This document shows, piece after piece, positions 52,856 through 61,620 of a stretch of DNA of 64,000 nucleotides (the first letter of the stretch is position 1; each line of letters opens with the position of its first letter). Origin of the DNA: Enhydrobacter aerosaccus (GTDB lineage: Bacteria; Pseudomonadota; Alphaproteobacteria; Reyranellales; Reyranellaceae); assembly GCA_903832005.1 (NCBI GenBank), contig CAIKZO010000136.1, positions 1 through 64,000 on the forward strand. Reading direction: 5' to 3'. The notes below the pieces were generated by a model, which was not told the DNA's origin, did not search any database, and worked only from the letters and a program-made list of their open reading frames with translations. The position numbers and the translations under genes were made by a program.

Positions 52856-53512
52856 TTAGGCCGCAGCGACCTGCATCACCGGGTGGGCCAGCAGGGCGCC
52901 CAAGGTCAGGCGCCAGGTGGCCACGGCCCGCTCGAAGCCGAGATTGTACTGGCGGCGCAGGACGATCCAGGAATCCAGCGAGAGGGCCACACCGATCGCG
53001 TCGGCCAGGTTTTCCTTGGCCCCGGCGTCTAGAGCCGCGAATTCATGCTCGAAAACGCGGAAAGTGGCGTCCCGCAGGCTCTTCTGCAGCACCAGACCTC
53101 GCTCGATCAGGCCCGGATGATTGACGAACTGGCCGGCCGCGACCCGCAGCGGAATGATCTGCTCGTAGAGCTGGGCCATGTTGCGGGCGAAGGAATCGAC
53201 CCGGTCAGTGAGCGGCAGGGAATCCGAAGTGTCCGGCGGAACGACGAGGTCTTTGCCCACGCTATCCACAACGGTTACGAAAAGTGACTCAACATCGCCG
53301 AAATGCTGGAAAACCGACCGGACCGAGACGTCGGCTCGCTTGGCCACACCGACGACCGTCGGCGCGACGCTGGTTTCCGTGATCATCGCCTTGGCGGCCT
53401 CGATCACCTTGCGGCGCGTTTCCGCGGCCCGCCGATTACGTCCATCGCTTGAAACCATTTGACCCACCTCTGCCACGGCGTTGCCGCGCGGCACTTCCGC
53501 TAAATCGCTCAT
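52856..53512 (-). CDS. TetR/AcrR family transcriptional regulator
   Basis: Encodes 218 residues from the ATG at 53512. The helix-turn-helix is RRKVIEAAKAMITETSVAPT followed by VGVAKRADVSVRSVFQHFGD; the rest is an all-helical ligand domain. It has an unusual N-terminal extension of about 20 residues. It precedes the SxtJ-DUF5989-carbamoyltransferase trio on the same strand and may control it. A longer frame from 53656 overlaps the HAD gene start and is not used. Confidence 0.88.
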   Translation of the reverse strand: MSDLAEVPRGNAVAEVGQMVSSDGRNRRAAETRRKVIEAAKAMITETSVAPTVVGVAKRADVSVRSVFQHFGDVESLFVTVVDSVGKDLVVPPDTSDSLPLTDRVDSFARNMAQLYEQIIPLRVAAGQFVNHPGLIERGLVLQKSLRDATFRVFEHEFAALDAGAKENLADAIGVALSLDSWIVLRRQYNLGFERAVATWRLTLGALLAHPVMQVAAA

Positions 53513-53631
53513 TTCCGCTTCCCGACCGGAGTGTTGGCGAACGGTAGTAAAGAGACTTTGCCCGTCGCCGTTGAAGGGCGTCAGATAAGGGGCGAGTGAG
53601 GCAGGAACAAGGTAAAGACGGTCGCAGGACG

Positions 53632-54297
53632 ATGAATATGAGCCATGCAAATACACCCCGCGCCGTGCTGTGGGACTTCGGCGGCGTGATCCTCTCGAGT
53701 CCCTTCGAGGCCTTCAGAGCCTATGAGCGCGAGGCCGGTTTGCCCGAAGATTTCATTCGCGGGGTCAATGCACGCAATCCCGACACGAATGCCTGGGCAA
53801 AAATGGAACGAAGCGAAGTTCCACTTCAGGACTTTGTTGTCCTGTTCGAAGCCGAGGCGCTGGAACTGGGTCACAAAGTCGATGGTTGGCGGGTGCTGCA
53901 CTCCATAAGCGGCGACATTCGGCCGCAGATGGTCGAGGCGCTACGGCGCTGCAAATCAGCGTTTCGAGTGGCCTGTATCACCAACAACATGAAGTCGGGC
54001 GAGGGTCCCGGCATGGCGCGCAGCCCGGACAAGGCGAAAGCGGTCGCCGAAGTGATGACGCTGTTCGAGCATGTCGTGGAATCGAGCGCGCTCGGCTTGC
54101 GCAAACCCGACCCGCGCATCTATCGCCACGCCTGCGACCTGCTGGGCGTCGAGCCCGAGCTCTGTATCTATCTCGACGATCTCGGCATCAACCTGAAGCC
54201 TGCGCGCGCCATGGGCATGCGCACGATCAAGGTCGGCGATCCCGACGTCGCCATCGCCGAACTCGAGGCCATGGTCGGCATCCCGCTGAAAGGCTGA
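53632..54297 (+). CDS. HAD-superfamily hydrolase (HAD-IA type)
   Basis: Encodes 221 residues. Motif I is VLWDFGGVI with nucleophile Asp15 (the second Asp of the usual pair is Gly), motif II TNN, motif III lysine in LRKPDPRIY and motif IV CIYLDDLGIN. A small-molecule phosphatase or dehalogenase-like enzyme; the missing second Asp and the epoxide-hydrolase-like N-terminal look (FGGVILSSPFEAFRAYERE) suggest a haloacid or phosphatase variant. Coupled to recX (1-base overlap). Confidence 0.88.
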   Translation: MNMSHANTPRAVLWDFGGVILSSPFEAFRAYEREAGLPEDFIRGVNARNPDTNAWAKMERSEVPLQDFVVLFEAEALELGHKVDGWRVLHSISGDIRPQMVEALRRCKSAFRVACITNNMKSGEGPGMARSPDKAKAVAEVMTLFEHVVESSALGLRKPDPRIYRHACDLLGVEPELCIYLDDLGINLKPARAMGMRTIKVGDPDVAIAELEAMVGIPLKG

Positions 54298-54869
54298 TGG
54301 TGAAGCAGGTCGCCAACAGACGCGTCGTAAAGCCGATCACGGCCAAGTACCTGCAGAACGCGGCGACGTACTATCTCGAGCGCTACCCCAGCACGGCCGA
54401 GGGATTGCGCCGCGTGCTGAACCGTCGGGTGCGCAAGGCCGAGGCGTTCGACGCACCGGTGATGGAAAACGTCCAGCAAGCGATCTCTGTAATCGTCCAG
54501 AAATTCGTCGACGCCGGCATGATCGACGACAAGGCCTTCGCCCAGACCAAGGCGCGCGCGCTGCACCGGCGCGGCAGTTCGACCCGGCTGATGCGCCAGA
54601 AACTGCAGCACGCCGGCGTCAATGCCGAGACGCTCGACGAGGCGATGGTTGGGCTCGACGAGGAACTCCATGTCGATCCGGCCCGGCGCGAACTGACGGC
54701 GGCGATCGCGCTCGCGCGGCGGCGCAAGCTCGGCCCCTTCCGGCAGGAGAAGGACCGCAAGGATAAACGCGATCGCGATCTCGCCGCGATGGCACGCGGC
54801 GGCTTCGCCTATGCGCTTGCCAAAAAGGTGATCGATGCGGATGACGTCGATGCACTGGACGAAGGCTGA
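54297..54869 (+). CDS. recX: Regulatory protein RecX family
   Basis: Encodes 190 residues of predicted helices, with the RecX pattern of triple-helix repeats (AEGLRRVLNRRVRKAE; KFVDAGMIDDKAFAQTKARA; SSTRLMRQKLQHAGV). RecX binds RecA filaments and limits recombinase activity. recA itself is not in the window. The start is at the TGATG overlap with the HAD gene. Confidence 0.85.
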   Translation: MVKQVANRRVVKPITAKYLQNAATYYLERYPSTAEGLRRVLNRRVRKAEAFDAPVMENVQQAISVIVQKFVDAGMIDDKAFAQTKARALHRRGSSTRLMRQKLQHAGVNAETLDEAMVGLDEELHVDPARRELTAAIALARRRKLGPFRQEKDRKDKRDRDLAAMARGGFAYALAKKVIDADDVDALDEG

Positions 54870-54890
54870 AGCGCTCGCCATGGTTGGCGC

Positions 54891-55241
54891 ATGACGATCA
54901 CGATCTGGCACAACCCGCGCTGCGGCAAGTCACGGCAAACGCTCGAGCTGCTGCGCTCCAAGGGAATAGAACCGGAGATCCGGGAGTATCTCAAACAGCC
55001 GCCCAGCAAGGCCGAAGTCGAGACGCTGATCGCCCAGGTCGGCGGCGACGCGACGGCGCTGATCCGCGACGGCGAACCGGAATTCAAGGCGCTCAAGATG
55101 AAAAAGGCCGACCTCAGCAAGACCGACATCGCCAAGGCGATCGTGGCGCATCCGATCCTGTTGCAGCGGCCCGTCGTCGTGTCCGGCAAGAAGGCCGCCA
55201 TCGGCCGACCGCCCGAAGCGGTGCTGTCGCTGCTGAAATAG
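54891..55241 (+). CDS. ArsC-family (glutaredoxin-coupled arsenate reductase-like) protein
   Basis: Encodes 116 residues. IWHNPRCGKSRQTLELL carries the reactive Cys11 and the usual fold; the C-terminal PILLQRPVVV and GRPPEAVLSLL complete the ArsC/Spx-like thioredoxin fold. The family includes true arsenate reductases and others of unknown role; no ars operon is adjacent. It starts 21 bases after recX. Confidence 0.9.
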   Translation: MTITIWHNPRCGKSRQTLELLRSKGIEPEIREYLKQPPSKAEVETLIAQVGGDATALIRDGEPEFKALKMKKADLSKTDIAKAIVAHPILLQRPVVVSGKKAAIGRPPEAVLSLLK

Positions 55242-55245
55242 ACCG

Positions 55246-56919
55246 ATGGTCGGACGTATCCGCCTCTGGTCGGCCTACGTCCTTCTCCTCTATGTCACCA
55301 TGCATCTGCTCAACCACGCGGTCGGGCTGGTGTCGCTGCGCGCGCTCGAAGAGACGCGCACCTGGTTCATGTACCTCTGGGAGAATCCGGTCGGCCATGT
55401 CGCGCTCTATGGCGCGGTGCTGATCCATTTCTCGCTCGCCATGTGGTCGGTGTTCCGACGTCGCGCGCTGCGTCTGTCGTCCTGGGAATGGACGCAGCTG
55501 GCGCTGGGCGCATCGATCGTGCCGATGGCTGCCGCCCATGTCACCGGAACACGGATCGCGACCGACTACTTCGGCATCCATGACGGCTACCCCTGGGTAC
55601 TGGCGTCGCTGACCGCAGGCACCTGGATGGGGGTCGCGCGCCAGTTCGGCCTCGTCATCGTCGTGTGGATCCACGCCTGCATCGGCCTGCACTTCGCCTG
55701 GCGCCTGCGGCCCTGGTACCGCGACTGGCTGCCGACGCTCTACGCCGTGGCCCTGCTGGTGCCTGCCGCCGGCATCGGTGGCGCGGGCGTCGCGCTGCGC
55801 GACTTCGCCTATCTCGCGGCCGAGCGGCCGGACTTCCTCGCCAATCTCTTCGAGAAGCTCAACGCCCCCGATGCCGCGCATGTCGCGCAGATCTACAGGA
55901 TCGCCGACACGCTGGCCGGAACCTCGCTCGTGCTGCTGCTCGCGAGCTTCGCCGGCCGGCCCTTGCGCGACTTGTGGCAGCGTCGCGCCGGCGTCGTGCA
56001 GCTCACCTACGGCGAGGGCCAGGTCGTCTCGTTGCCGGCCGGCCACAGCGTACTGGAGATGAGCCGCATCGGCGGCGTGCCGCATGCCTCGGTGTGCGGC
56101 GGCCGCGGCCGTTGCTCGACCTGCCGCGTGCGCGTGGGTGGCCCCGACCGCGCACTACTGCCGCCGGCGTCGGAAGAGGAGCAGAAGGTGCTCGACCGCG
56201 TGGGCGCGCCGGAGAACGTGCGGCTGGCCTGCCAGCTCCATCCCCCGCCCGGCCGCTATCGCATGACGCCGCTGCTGCCAGCACTTGCGGGCCCCGTGGA
56301 AGCCTATCGCCGCCAGCCACAGGCCCACGGCGGCGAGCGTTACGTGGCGATCCTGTTCGCGGACATTCGCGGCTTCACCTCGATCTCGGAGGGACGCCTG
56401 CCTTACGACGTGGTGTTCCTGCTCAACCGCTATTTCCGCGCGACCGGCCATGCCATCGAATCGGCGGGCGGCCGGCTCGACAAGTTCATCGGCGACGGGG
56501 TGATGGCGATCTTCGGTCTCACCGCCGATCCTGAGCGTGCCTGCAAACAGGCGCTCGAGGCCGCGCGGCGCATGACCTTGGCGCTCGACGACCTCAACGA
56601 AGCACTGTCGGGCGATCTCGATCAGCCGCTGCGGATCGGCATCGGCCTGCATGCCGGCCCCACCATCGTGGGCGAGATGGGCTATGAGCGCGCCACACAG
56701 CTCACGGCCATCGGCGACACGGTTAACACCGCGAGCCGGCTCGAGACGCTGACCAAGGAATTCGGCGTGCAACTGGTCGTCTCGGAAGAGCTGCTCGAAC
56801 GCGCCGGCGTGTTGCTCCCGGATGCCGCGCGTCACGAGGTGGCGATCCGCGGCCGACAGGGCCGCATGGCCGTGCGCGCCGTCACACGCGCAGACGTTCT
56901 CACGACCTTGTCATCTTAA
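55246..56919 (+). CDS. Class III nucleotidyl cyclase with SdhC-like membrane and [2Fe-2S] domains
   Basis: A three-part membrane enzyme of 557 residues. Residues 1-240 form about six helices with well-placed histidines (H20, H24, H51, H61, H98, H143, H149), resembling the SdhC/SdhD cytochrome b-type fold. Residues about 250-345 are a plant-type ferredoxin domain with C284, C290, C293 and C329 as [2Fe-2S] ligands. Residues about 365-545 are the cyclase: metal Asp373 (ADIRGFT) and Asp417 (KFIGDG), with the substrate-binding and transition-state region QLTAIGDTVNTASRLE (N494, R498). The Lys413 and Thr487 pair suggests ATP as substrate. The implied role is redox- or quinone-controlled cAMP production. 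Confidence 0.92.
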   Translation: MVGRIRLWSAYVLLLYVTMHLLNHAVGLVSLRALEETRTWFMYLWENPVGHVALYGAVLIHFSLAMWSVFRRRALRLSSWEWTQLALGASIVPMAAAHVTGTRIATDYFGIHDGYPWVLASLTAGTWMGVARQFGLVIVVWIHACIGLHFAWRLRPWYRDWLPTLYAVALLVPAAGIGGAGVALRDFAYLAAERPDFLANLFEKLNAPDAAHVAQIYRIADTLAGTSLVLLLASFAGRPLRDLWQRRAGVVQLTYGEGQVVSLPAGHSVLEMSRIGGVPHASVCGGRGRCSTCRVRVGGPDRALLPPASEEEQKVLDRVGAPENVRLACQLHPPPGRYRMTPLLPALAGPVEAYRRQPQAHGGERYVAILFADIRGFTSISEGRLPYDVVFLLNRYFRATGHAIESAGGRLDKFIGDGVMAIFGLTADPERACKQALEAARRMTLALDDLNEALSGDLDQPLRIGIGLHAGPTIVGEMGYERATQLTAIGDTVNTASRLETLTKEFGVQLVVSEELLERAGVLLPDAARHEVAIRGRQGRMAVRAVTRADVLTTLSS

Positions 56920-56976
56920 TTTCGTTGCTCGATCCGGTATGTCAGGGACAATCCATCCAACCAGGAGGACGGCCCC

Positions 56977-57474
56977 ATGAACGCCAATACCCGTTCGATC
57001 ATGCTCGCGACGATTTCGGCGATTGCGTTGAGTGTATCGGCGATAGCTTTCGCCGCAGGCGGTGGCGCCGGCGGGATGGCCAACCAAAGCTCCACTCCGG
57101 CCGATCCGAACTACGTCAGCGCCAAGCAGATGATCGAAGCGAAGAACTACGCCGGCGCCATGCCTTTGCTGCAGCAGGTCGTCGCCAAGAACCCGAAGGA
57201 CGCCGATGCCTATACGCTGATGGGCTATGCCACGCGCAAGTCGGGCGACGCCAACGGCTCGCTGCAATACTACAACACCGCGCTCGGCCTCGATCCCAAG
57301 CATATCGGCGCGCATGAATATGTCGGCGAGGCCTATCTCCAGCTCGACCGCCTGCCGGAAGCCGAGCAGCATCTCGCCCGCCTCGATTCGCTCTGCACCT
57401 TCGGCTGCACGGAATACCGCGAGCTCAAGGCTGCTGTCGCCGCCTACAAGACGGGCAAAAAGCCGACGAACTAA
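56977..57474 (+). CDS. Exported TPR protein
   Basis: Encodes 165 residues. A Sec signal (ISAIALSVSAIAFAAGGGAG) is followed by two to three tetratricopeptide repeats (AKQMIEAKNYAGAMPLLQQV, GYATRKSGDANGSLQYYNTA, GEAYLQLDRLPEAEQHLARL) and two Cys (CTFGC) that may form a disulfide. Such proteins bridge others in the periplasm; partner unknown. It lies 57 bases after the cyclase gene. Confidence 0.9.
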   Translation: MNANTRSIMLATISAIALSVSAIAFAAGGGAGGMANQSSTPADPNYVSAKQMIEAKNYAGAMPLLQQVVAKNPKDADAYTLMGYATRKSGDANGSLQYYNTALGLDPKHIGAHEYVGEAYLQLDRLPEAEQHLARLDSLCTFGCTEYRELKAAVAAYKTGKKPTN

Positions 57475-57491
57475 GCGCGTTCTGACGCGCT

Positions 57492-57531
57492 GGCGGGCGG
57501 CAGCGCCTTCTGAGGCGCGAGAGCCCGCACG
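57492..57531 (+). repeat. Forty-base structured repeat, copy 2
   Basis: Same 40-base layout as 46018-46057: outer stem GCGGGC/GCCCGC, bulges GGCA and GAGA, inner stem GCGCCT/AGGCGC. It is also preceded by a short hairpin (AGCGCG/CGCGCT) just after a stop codon. The inner stem differs from copy 1 by a paired change. Confidence 0.85.
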
Positions 57532-57577
57532 TCTCAGAAAGGATATGAACGCGCCTCGCGGAGCGCTATGCTCGCGC

Positions 57578-57597
57578 TCATAAACGATCGTTTATGA
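57578..57597. promoter_or_regulatory. Perfect 20-bp palindrome upstream of the IOR gene
   Basis: TCATAAACGATCGTTTATGA is perfectly symmetrical and lies 22 bases before the ATG of the indolepyruvate oxidoreductase gene. Its AAACGATCGTTT core resembles operators of TetR-type regulators. It would overlap the promoter or leader and could repress the gene. Confidence 0.6.
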
Positions 57598-57619
57598 TGC
57601 CCCGGGAGGGCCCTGCGTG

Positions 57620-60600
57620 ATGAGCACCACCGACACTTCCGTCCCTCTCGTCTTTGGCGACTATGCCCTCGAAGACCGCTATCGCCTGAACAAGGGCCGC
57701 GTCTATCTCACCGGTATCCAGGCGCTGGTGCGCCTGCCGATGATGCAGAAGCAGCGCGACGCAGCGGCAGGCCTCAACACCGGCGGCTTCATCTCGGGCT
57801 ATCGCGGCTCGCCGCTCGGCATGTACGACAACGCGCTGTGGGGCGCGAAGCGCTACCTCGCGCAGAACAACATCCACTTCCAGCCCGGCCTCAACGAGGA
57901 TCTGGCGGCGACCTCGGTATGGGGCTCGCAACAGACCAACCTCTTCCCCGGCGCCAAGGTCGATGGTGTCTTCTCGATCTGGTACGGCAAGGGCCCGGGC
58001 GTCGATCGCTCGATGGACGTGCTGAAGCACGGCAATGCCGCCGGCACCTCGCAGTATGGCGGCGTGATCGCGCTGGCGGGCGATGACCATGGCTGCCAGT
58101 CCTCGACCCTGCCGCACCAGAGCGAGCAGGTGTTCGCCGCGGCGATGATTCCGGTCGTCAATCCGGCGACCGTCCAGGAGTATCTCGACTTCGGCATTCT
58201 GGGATTTGCCCTGTCGCGCTACTCGGGCTGCTGGATCGGCTTCAAGGCGATCTCGGAGACGGTAGAGAGCGGCGCGTCGGTGTGGGTCGATCCCGAGCGC
58301 ATCAAGATCGTGATGCCCACCGACTTCCAGATTCCCGCGGGCGGCCTCGGCATCCGCAATCCCGATCCGCCGATGGACCAGGAACGTCGGCTGCACGGGC
58401 CGAAGATGGCGGCGGTGCACGCCTTCGTGCGTGCCAACGGTTTCGACAAGACGGTCATCGATCCGCCGCAAGCGCGCATCGGCATCATGACCACGGGCAA
58501 GGCTTACCTCGACACGCGTCAGGCGCTGGAGGATCTCGGCATCGACGAGGCGAAGGCGCGCGCGCTCGGCATCCGCCTCTACAAGGTCGGCATGACCTGG
58601 CCGCTGGAGCCGGAAGGCGCGCGGCGCTTCGCCGAGGGCTTGCAGGAAGTTATCGTGGTCGAGGAGAAGCGCTCCAACCTCGAGGACCAGCTCGTCCGCA
58701 TCCTCTACAACGCGCCGGCCGACCGCCGGCCGATGGTGATCGGCAAGAGCGACGAGACCGGCCGCATCATCCTGCCGAGCGAAGGCGAACTGTCGCCGAC
58801 CGGCGTCGCCATGGTGATCGCCGCTCGCCTGAAAAAGTACATGGGCGCCTCGCCCGAGCTCGAGCAGCGCCTGGCGCGCCTCGAGGCCAAGGAGAAACTG
58901 ATGAACGCGCCGCCGCCCAAGGTGGCCCGCACGCCGTTCTTCTGCTCGGGCTGCCCGCACAACACCTCGACCAAGGTGCCCGAGGGCAGCCGCGCCATGG
59001 CCGGCATCGGCTGCCACGGCATGGCGACCTGGATGCCTGAGCGCCGCACTTCGCTGATCAGCCACATGGGCGGCGAAGGCGTGGCCTGGGTGGGCCAGGC
59101 GCCCTTCTCCGGCGACAACCACATCTTCCAGAACCTGGGCGACGGCACCTATTACCACTCGGGCCTGATGGCGATCCGCCAGGCTGGTGCTGCCGGCGTC
59201 AACATCACCTACAAGATCCTGTTCAACGACGCGGTCGCCATGACCGGCGGCCAGCCGCACGATGGCCCGCTGACGGTTCCAGACATCACGCGCCAGGTCG
59301 AGGCCGAGGGCGCCAAGAAAATCATCGTCGTCACCGACGAGCCCGACAAGTATCCGATGAATGCCGGCTTCGCGCATGGCGTCACCATCCGCCACCGCGA
59401 CGACCTTGATGCCGTGCAGAAGGAACTGCGCGACATCCCCGGCCTCACGGTCCTCGTCTACGACCAAACCTGTGCGGCCGAGAAGCGCCGCCGCAGGAAG
59501 CGCGGCACCTTCCCCGATCCCGCCAAGCGCGTGTTCATCAACGACGCGGTCTGCGAGGGCTGCGGCGACTGCTCCGACAAGAGCAACTGCGTGTCGGTGA
59601 AGCCGCTCGAGACCGAACTCGGCCGAAAGCGCACCATCGACCAGTCCAATTGCAACAAGGACTTCTCCTGCCTGAACGGCTTCTGCCCCAGCTTCGTGTC
59701 GATCAACGGCGGCACGCCCGCCAAGGCCAAGCGCCCGCAACTCGCTGTCGTCCAGAAGGATCCGTTCGAGTCTCTGCCGCTGCCGACGCTCCGCCCTCTT
59801 AGCGAAGCCTATGGCATCCTGGTCACCGGCATCGGCGGCACCGGCGTGATCACCGTCGGCGCGCTGATCGGCATGGCGGCCCATCTCGAAGGCAGGGGCT
59901 GCACCGTCCTCGACTTCACCGGCCTCGCGCAAAAGAACGGCGCGGTGATGAGCCACATTCGCCTCGCCCCCAAGCCGGAGGATCTCCATGCCGTGCGCAT
60001 CGCCGCCGGCGGCGCCAACCTCGTGCTGGGCTGCGACATGGTCGTGGCGGCTGCGCCCGCCGCGCTGTCGCGCATTGAGCCCGGCGTCACCCAGGCGGTG
60101 ATCAATGGCTATATGCAGCCGGTCGCGGCCTTCGTGATGAACGGCGACATGGATCTCGGCGCCGAGGGCATGATGAAGTCGATCCGCGATGCCGCGGGCG
60201 ACAGCGCCACCACCTTCGTCGACGGCACCGGCCTCGCAACGGCAATCCTGGGCGACTCGATCGCCACCAACCTCTTCATGCTGGGCTATGCCTGGCAGAA
60301 GGGCCTGGTGCCTTTGTCGTTCGAGGCGATCAATCGCGCGATCGAGCTGAACGGCGTCGCGGTCGAGACCAGCAAGCGCACTTTCGCCTGGGGCCGCCTG
60401 GCCGCGCACGATCTTGCCGCGGTGCAGGCTGCTGCCAAGCCGACACTCAGGATCGAGAAGCCGGTCGCGCGTACGCTGTCGGAGATCGTGTCCAAGCGGG
60501 TCGAGCTGCTGACCGCCTATCAGGACAAGGCCTATGCCCAGCGCTACCAGGCGTTCGTCGATCGGGTGGCGACGGTCGAGAAGGGCCGCGCGCCCGGCCG

Positions 60601-61132
60601 CTCGGGCCTGGCCGAAGCGGTCGCCAAGTCGCTCTACAAGCTGATGGCCTACAAGGATGAATACGAAGTCGCCCGCCTCTACACCGACGGCGACTTCCTG
60701 AAGAAGCTCGGCACCCAGTTCGAGGGCGACTACAAGCTGTCGTTCCATCTGGCGCCGCCGCTGTTCTCGGATCGCGATCCCGAAACCGGCCAGCTCAAGA
60801 AGCGCGAATACGGCGCGTGGATCCTGCCCGCCTTCCGCTTCCTCGCCTCGCTGAAGAAGCTGCGCGGCACCAGGCTCGACGTCTTCGGCTACACCGAAGA
60901 GCGTAAGATGGAGCGCCGCCTGATCGGCGAATACGAGGCCACGGTCGATTCAGTGCTGGCCACGCTCGACCAGAACAATCACGCGATGGCGGTGCAGATC
61001 GCCGGCGTGCCCGAGACCATGCGCGGCTTCGGTCACGTGAAGGACAAGAACGTAAAGGCCGCCAAGGAGCGTGAAGCCTCACTGCTGGCCGCTTATCGCG
61101 CACCGGCGACAGCGAAGCAGGCCGCGGAGTAA
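57620..61132 (+). CDS. Fused indolepyruvate ferredoxin oxidoreductase
   Basis: A single-chain alpha-beta fusion of 1170 residues (IorA-IorB type) that decarboxylates aryl or branched 2-oxo acids to acyl-CoA, passing electrons to ferredoxin. It has a GFISGYRGSPLGMYD start (pyrimidine domain), TPP region FFCSGCPHNTSTKVPEGSRA, a [4Fe-4S] motif CEGCGDCSDKSNC, and a C-terminal gamma domain with ILVTGIGGTGVITVGALIG. The ATG at 57620 has a GGGAGGG site; a GTG lies directly upstream. A palindromic operator candidate precedes it. The gene stands apart from amino-acid catabolism genes. Confidence 0.95.
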   Translation: MSTTDTSVPLVFGDYALEDRYRLNKGRVYLTGIQALVRLPMMQKQRDAAAGLNTGGFISGYRGSPLGMYDNALWGAKRYLAQNNIHFQPGLNEDLAATSVWGSQQTNLFPGAKVDGVFSIWYGKGPGVDRSMDVLKHGNAAGTSQYGGVIALAGDDHGCQSSTLPHQSEQVFAAAMIPVVNPATVQEYLDFGILGFALSRYSGCWIGFKAISETVESGASVWVDPERIKIVMPTDFQIPAGGLGIRNPDPPMDQERRLHGPKMAAVHAFVRANGFDKTVIDPPQARIGIMTTGKAYLDTRQALEDLGIDEAKARALGIRLYKVGMTWPLEPEGARRFAEGLQEVIVVEEKRSNLEDQLVRILYNAPADRRPMVIGKSDETGRIILPSEGELSPTGVAMVIAARLKKYMGASPELEQRLARLEAKEKLMNAPPPKVARTPFFCSGCPHNTSTKVPEGSRAMAGIGCHGMATWMPERRTSLISHMGGEGVAWVGQAPFSGDNHIFQNLGDGTYYHSGLMAIRQAGAAGVNITYKILFNDAVAMTGGQPHDGPLTVPDITRQVEAEGAKKIIVVTDEPDKYPMNAGFAHGVTIRHRDDLDAVQKELRDIPGLTVLVYDQTCAAEKRRRRKRGTFPDPAKRVFINDAVCEGCGDCSDKSNCVSVKPLETELGRKRTIDQSNCNKDFSCLNGFCPSFVSINGGTPAKAKRPQLAVVQKDPFESLPLPTLRPLSEAYGILVTGIGGTGVITVGALIGMAAHLEGRGCTVLDFTGLAQKNGAVMSHIRLAPKPEDLHAVRIAAGGANLVLGCDMVVAAAPAALSRIEPGVTQAVINGYMQPVAAFVMNGDMDLGAEGMMKSIRDAAGDSATTFVDGTGLATAILGDSIATNLFMLGYAWQKGLVPLSFEAINRAIELNGVAVETSKRTFAWGRLAAHDLAAVQAAAKPTLRIEKPVARTLSEIVSKRVELLTAYQDKAYAQRYQAFVDRVATVEKGRAPGRSGLAEAVAKSLYKLMAYKDEYEVARLYTDGDFLKKLGTQFEGDYKLSFHLAPPLFSDRDPETGQLKKREYGAWILPAFRFLASLKKLRGTRLDVFGYTEERKMERRLIGEYEATVDSVLATLDQNNHAMAVQIAGVPETMRGFGHVKDKNVKAAKEREASLLAAYRAPATAKQAAE

Positions 61133-61156
61133 ACGAACGCGCTGGATGGGGGCGAC

Positions 61157-61408
61157 ATGACCGTGAACTGGCGGCCCTTGCTCGTCAGCATCATCTACAG
61201 CGTCATGGCGGCCGGCTTCTGGTTCGTCGTCGTCGCTTGCTGGCAGTCGGGCGTTTATCGAAGCCGGAAAATGAGCTTCGCGATAACGGCGTCGGATGAT
61301 CCCATCCAATTCTGGCTGTTGATGGCCGTGAACGCTGTCCTCGCTGTCGCTCTATCCGTGGCCGCGCTCAAAGGCCTCTACCGGACCTTGATGCAAGGGA
61401 CGCCGTAA
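61157..61408 (+). CDS. Small membrane protein (83 aa)
   Basis: Two hydrophobic helices (about 8-28 and 51-70) with a charged loop containing SRKMSFAITASDDPIQF. A GGGGGCG-type site precedes the ATG. No recognised domain. It is downstream of the IOR gene by 24 bases but without clear coupling. The gap to the YqgE stop (61409-61620) shows no gene. Confidence 0.6.
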   Translation: MTVNWRPLLVSIIYSVMAAGFWFVVVACWQSGVYRSRKMSFAITASDDPIQFWLLMAVNAVLAVALSVAALKGLYRTLMQGTP

Positions 61409-61620
61409 CCGAATTCATCTGCGGTAACTGCGGGACGCCATCGCCTCCGAATGGGTTGGGGGTCGGCGGCGACAGCGTCCCGGCTACAGCGCCAACGCGA
61501 AGGGAGGCATGCGGTGGCGGCCCCTTGGCATAAGCCCGTCGGCCTGTTGATGGCTAGCCCAAATCACTCGCATAGGTGGTATTCCGCATCGCCAATGCGC
61601 TTAGTCCAAAGACCGTACGT

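Noticed and set aside
57578-60748. Very long antisense frame (1056 codons) opposite the indolepyruvate oxidoreductase
   Set aside because: It mirrors a GC-rich sense gene with strong family motifs; the antisense product is His/Arg/Val-rich with no domain.
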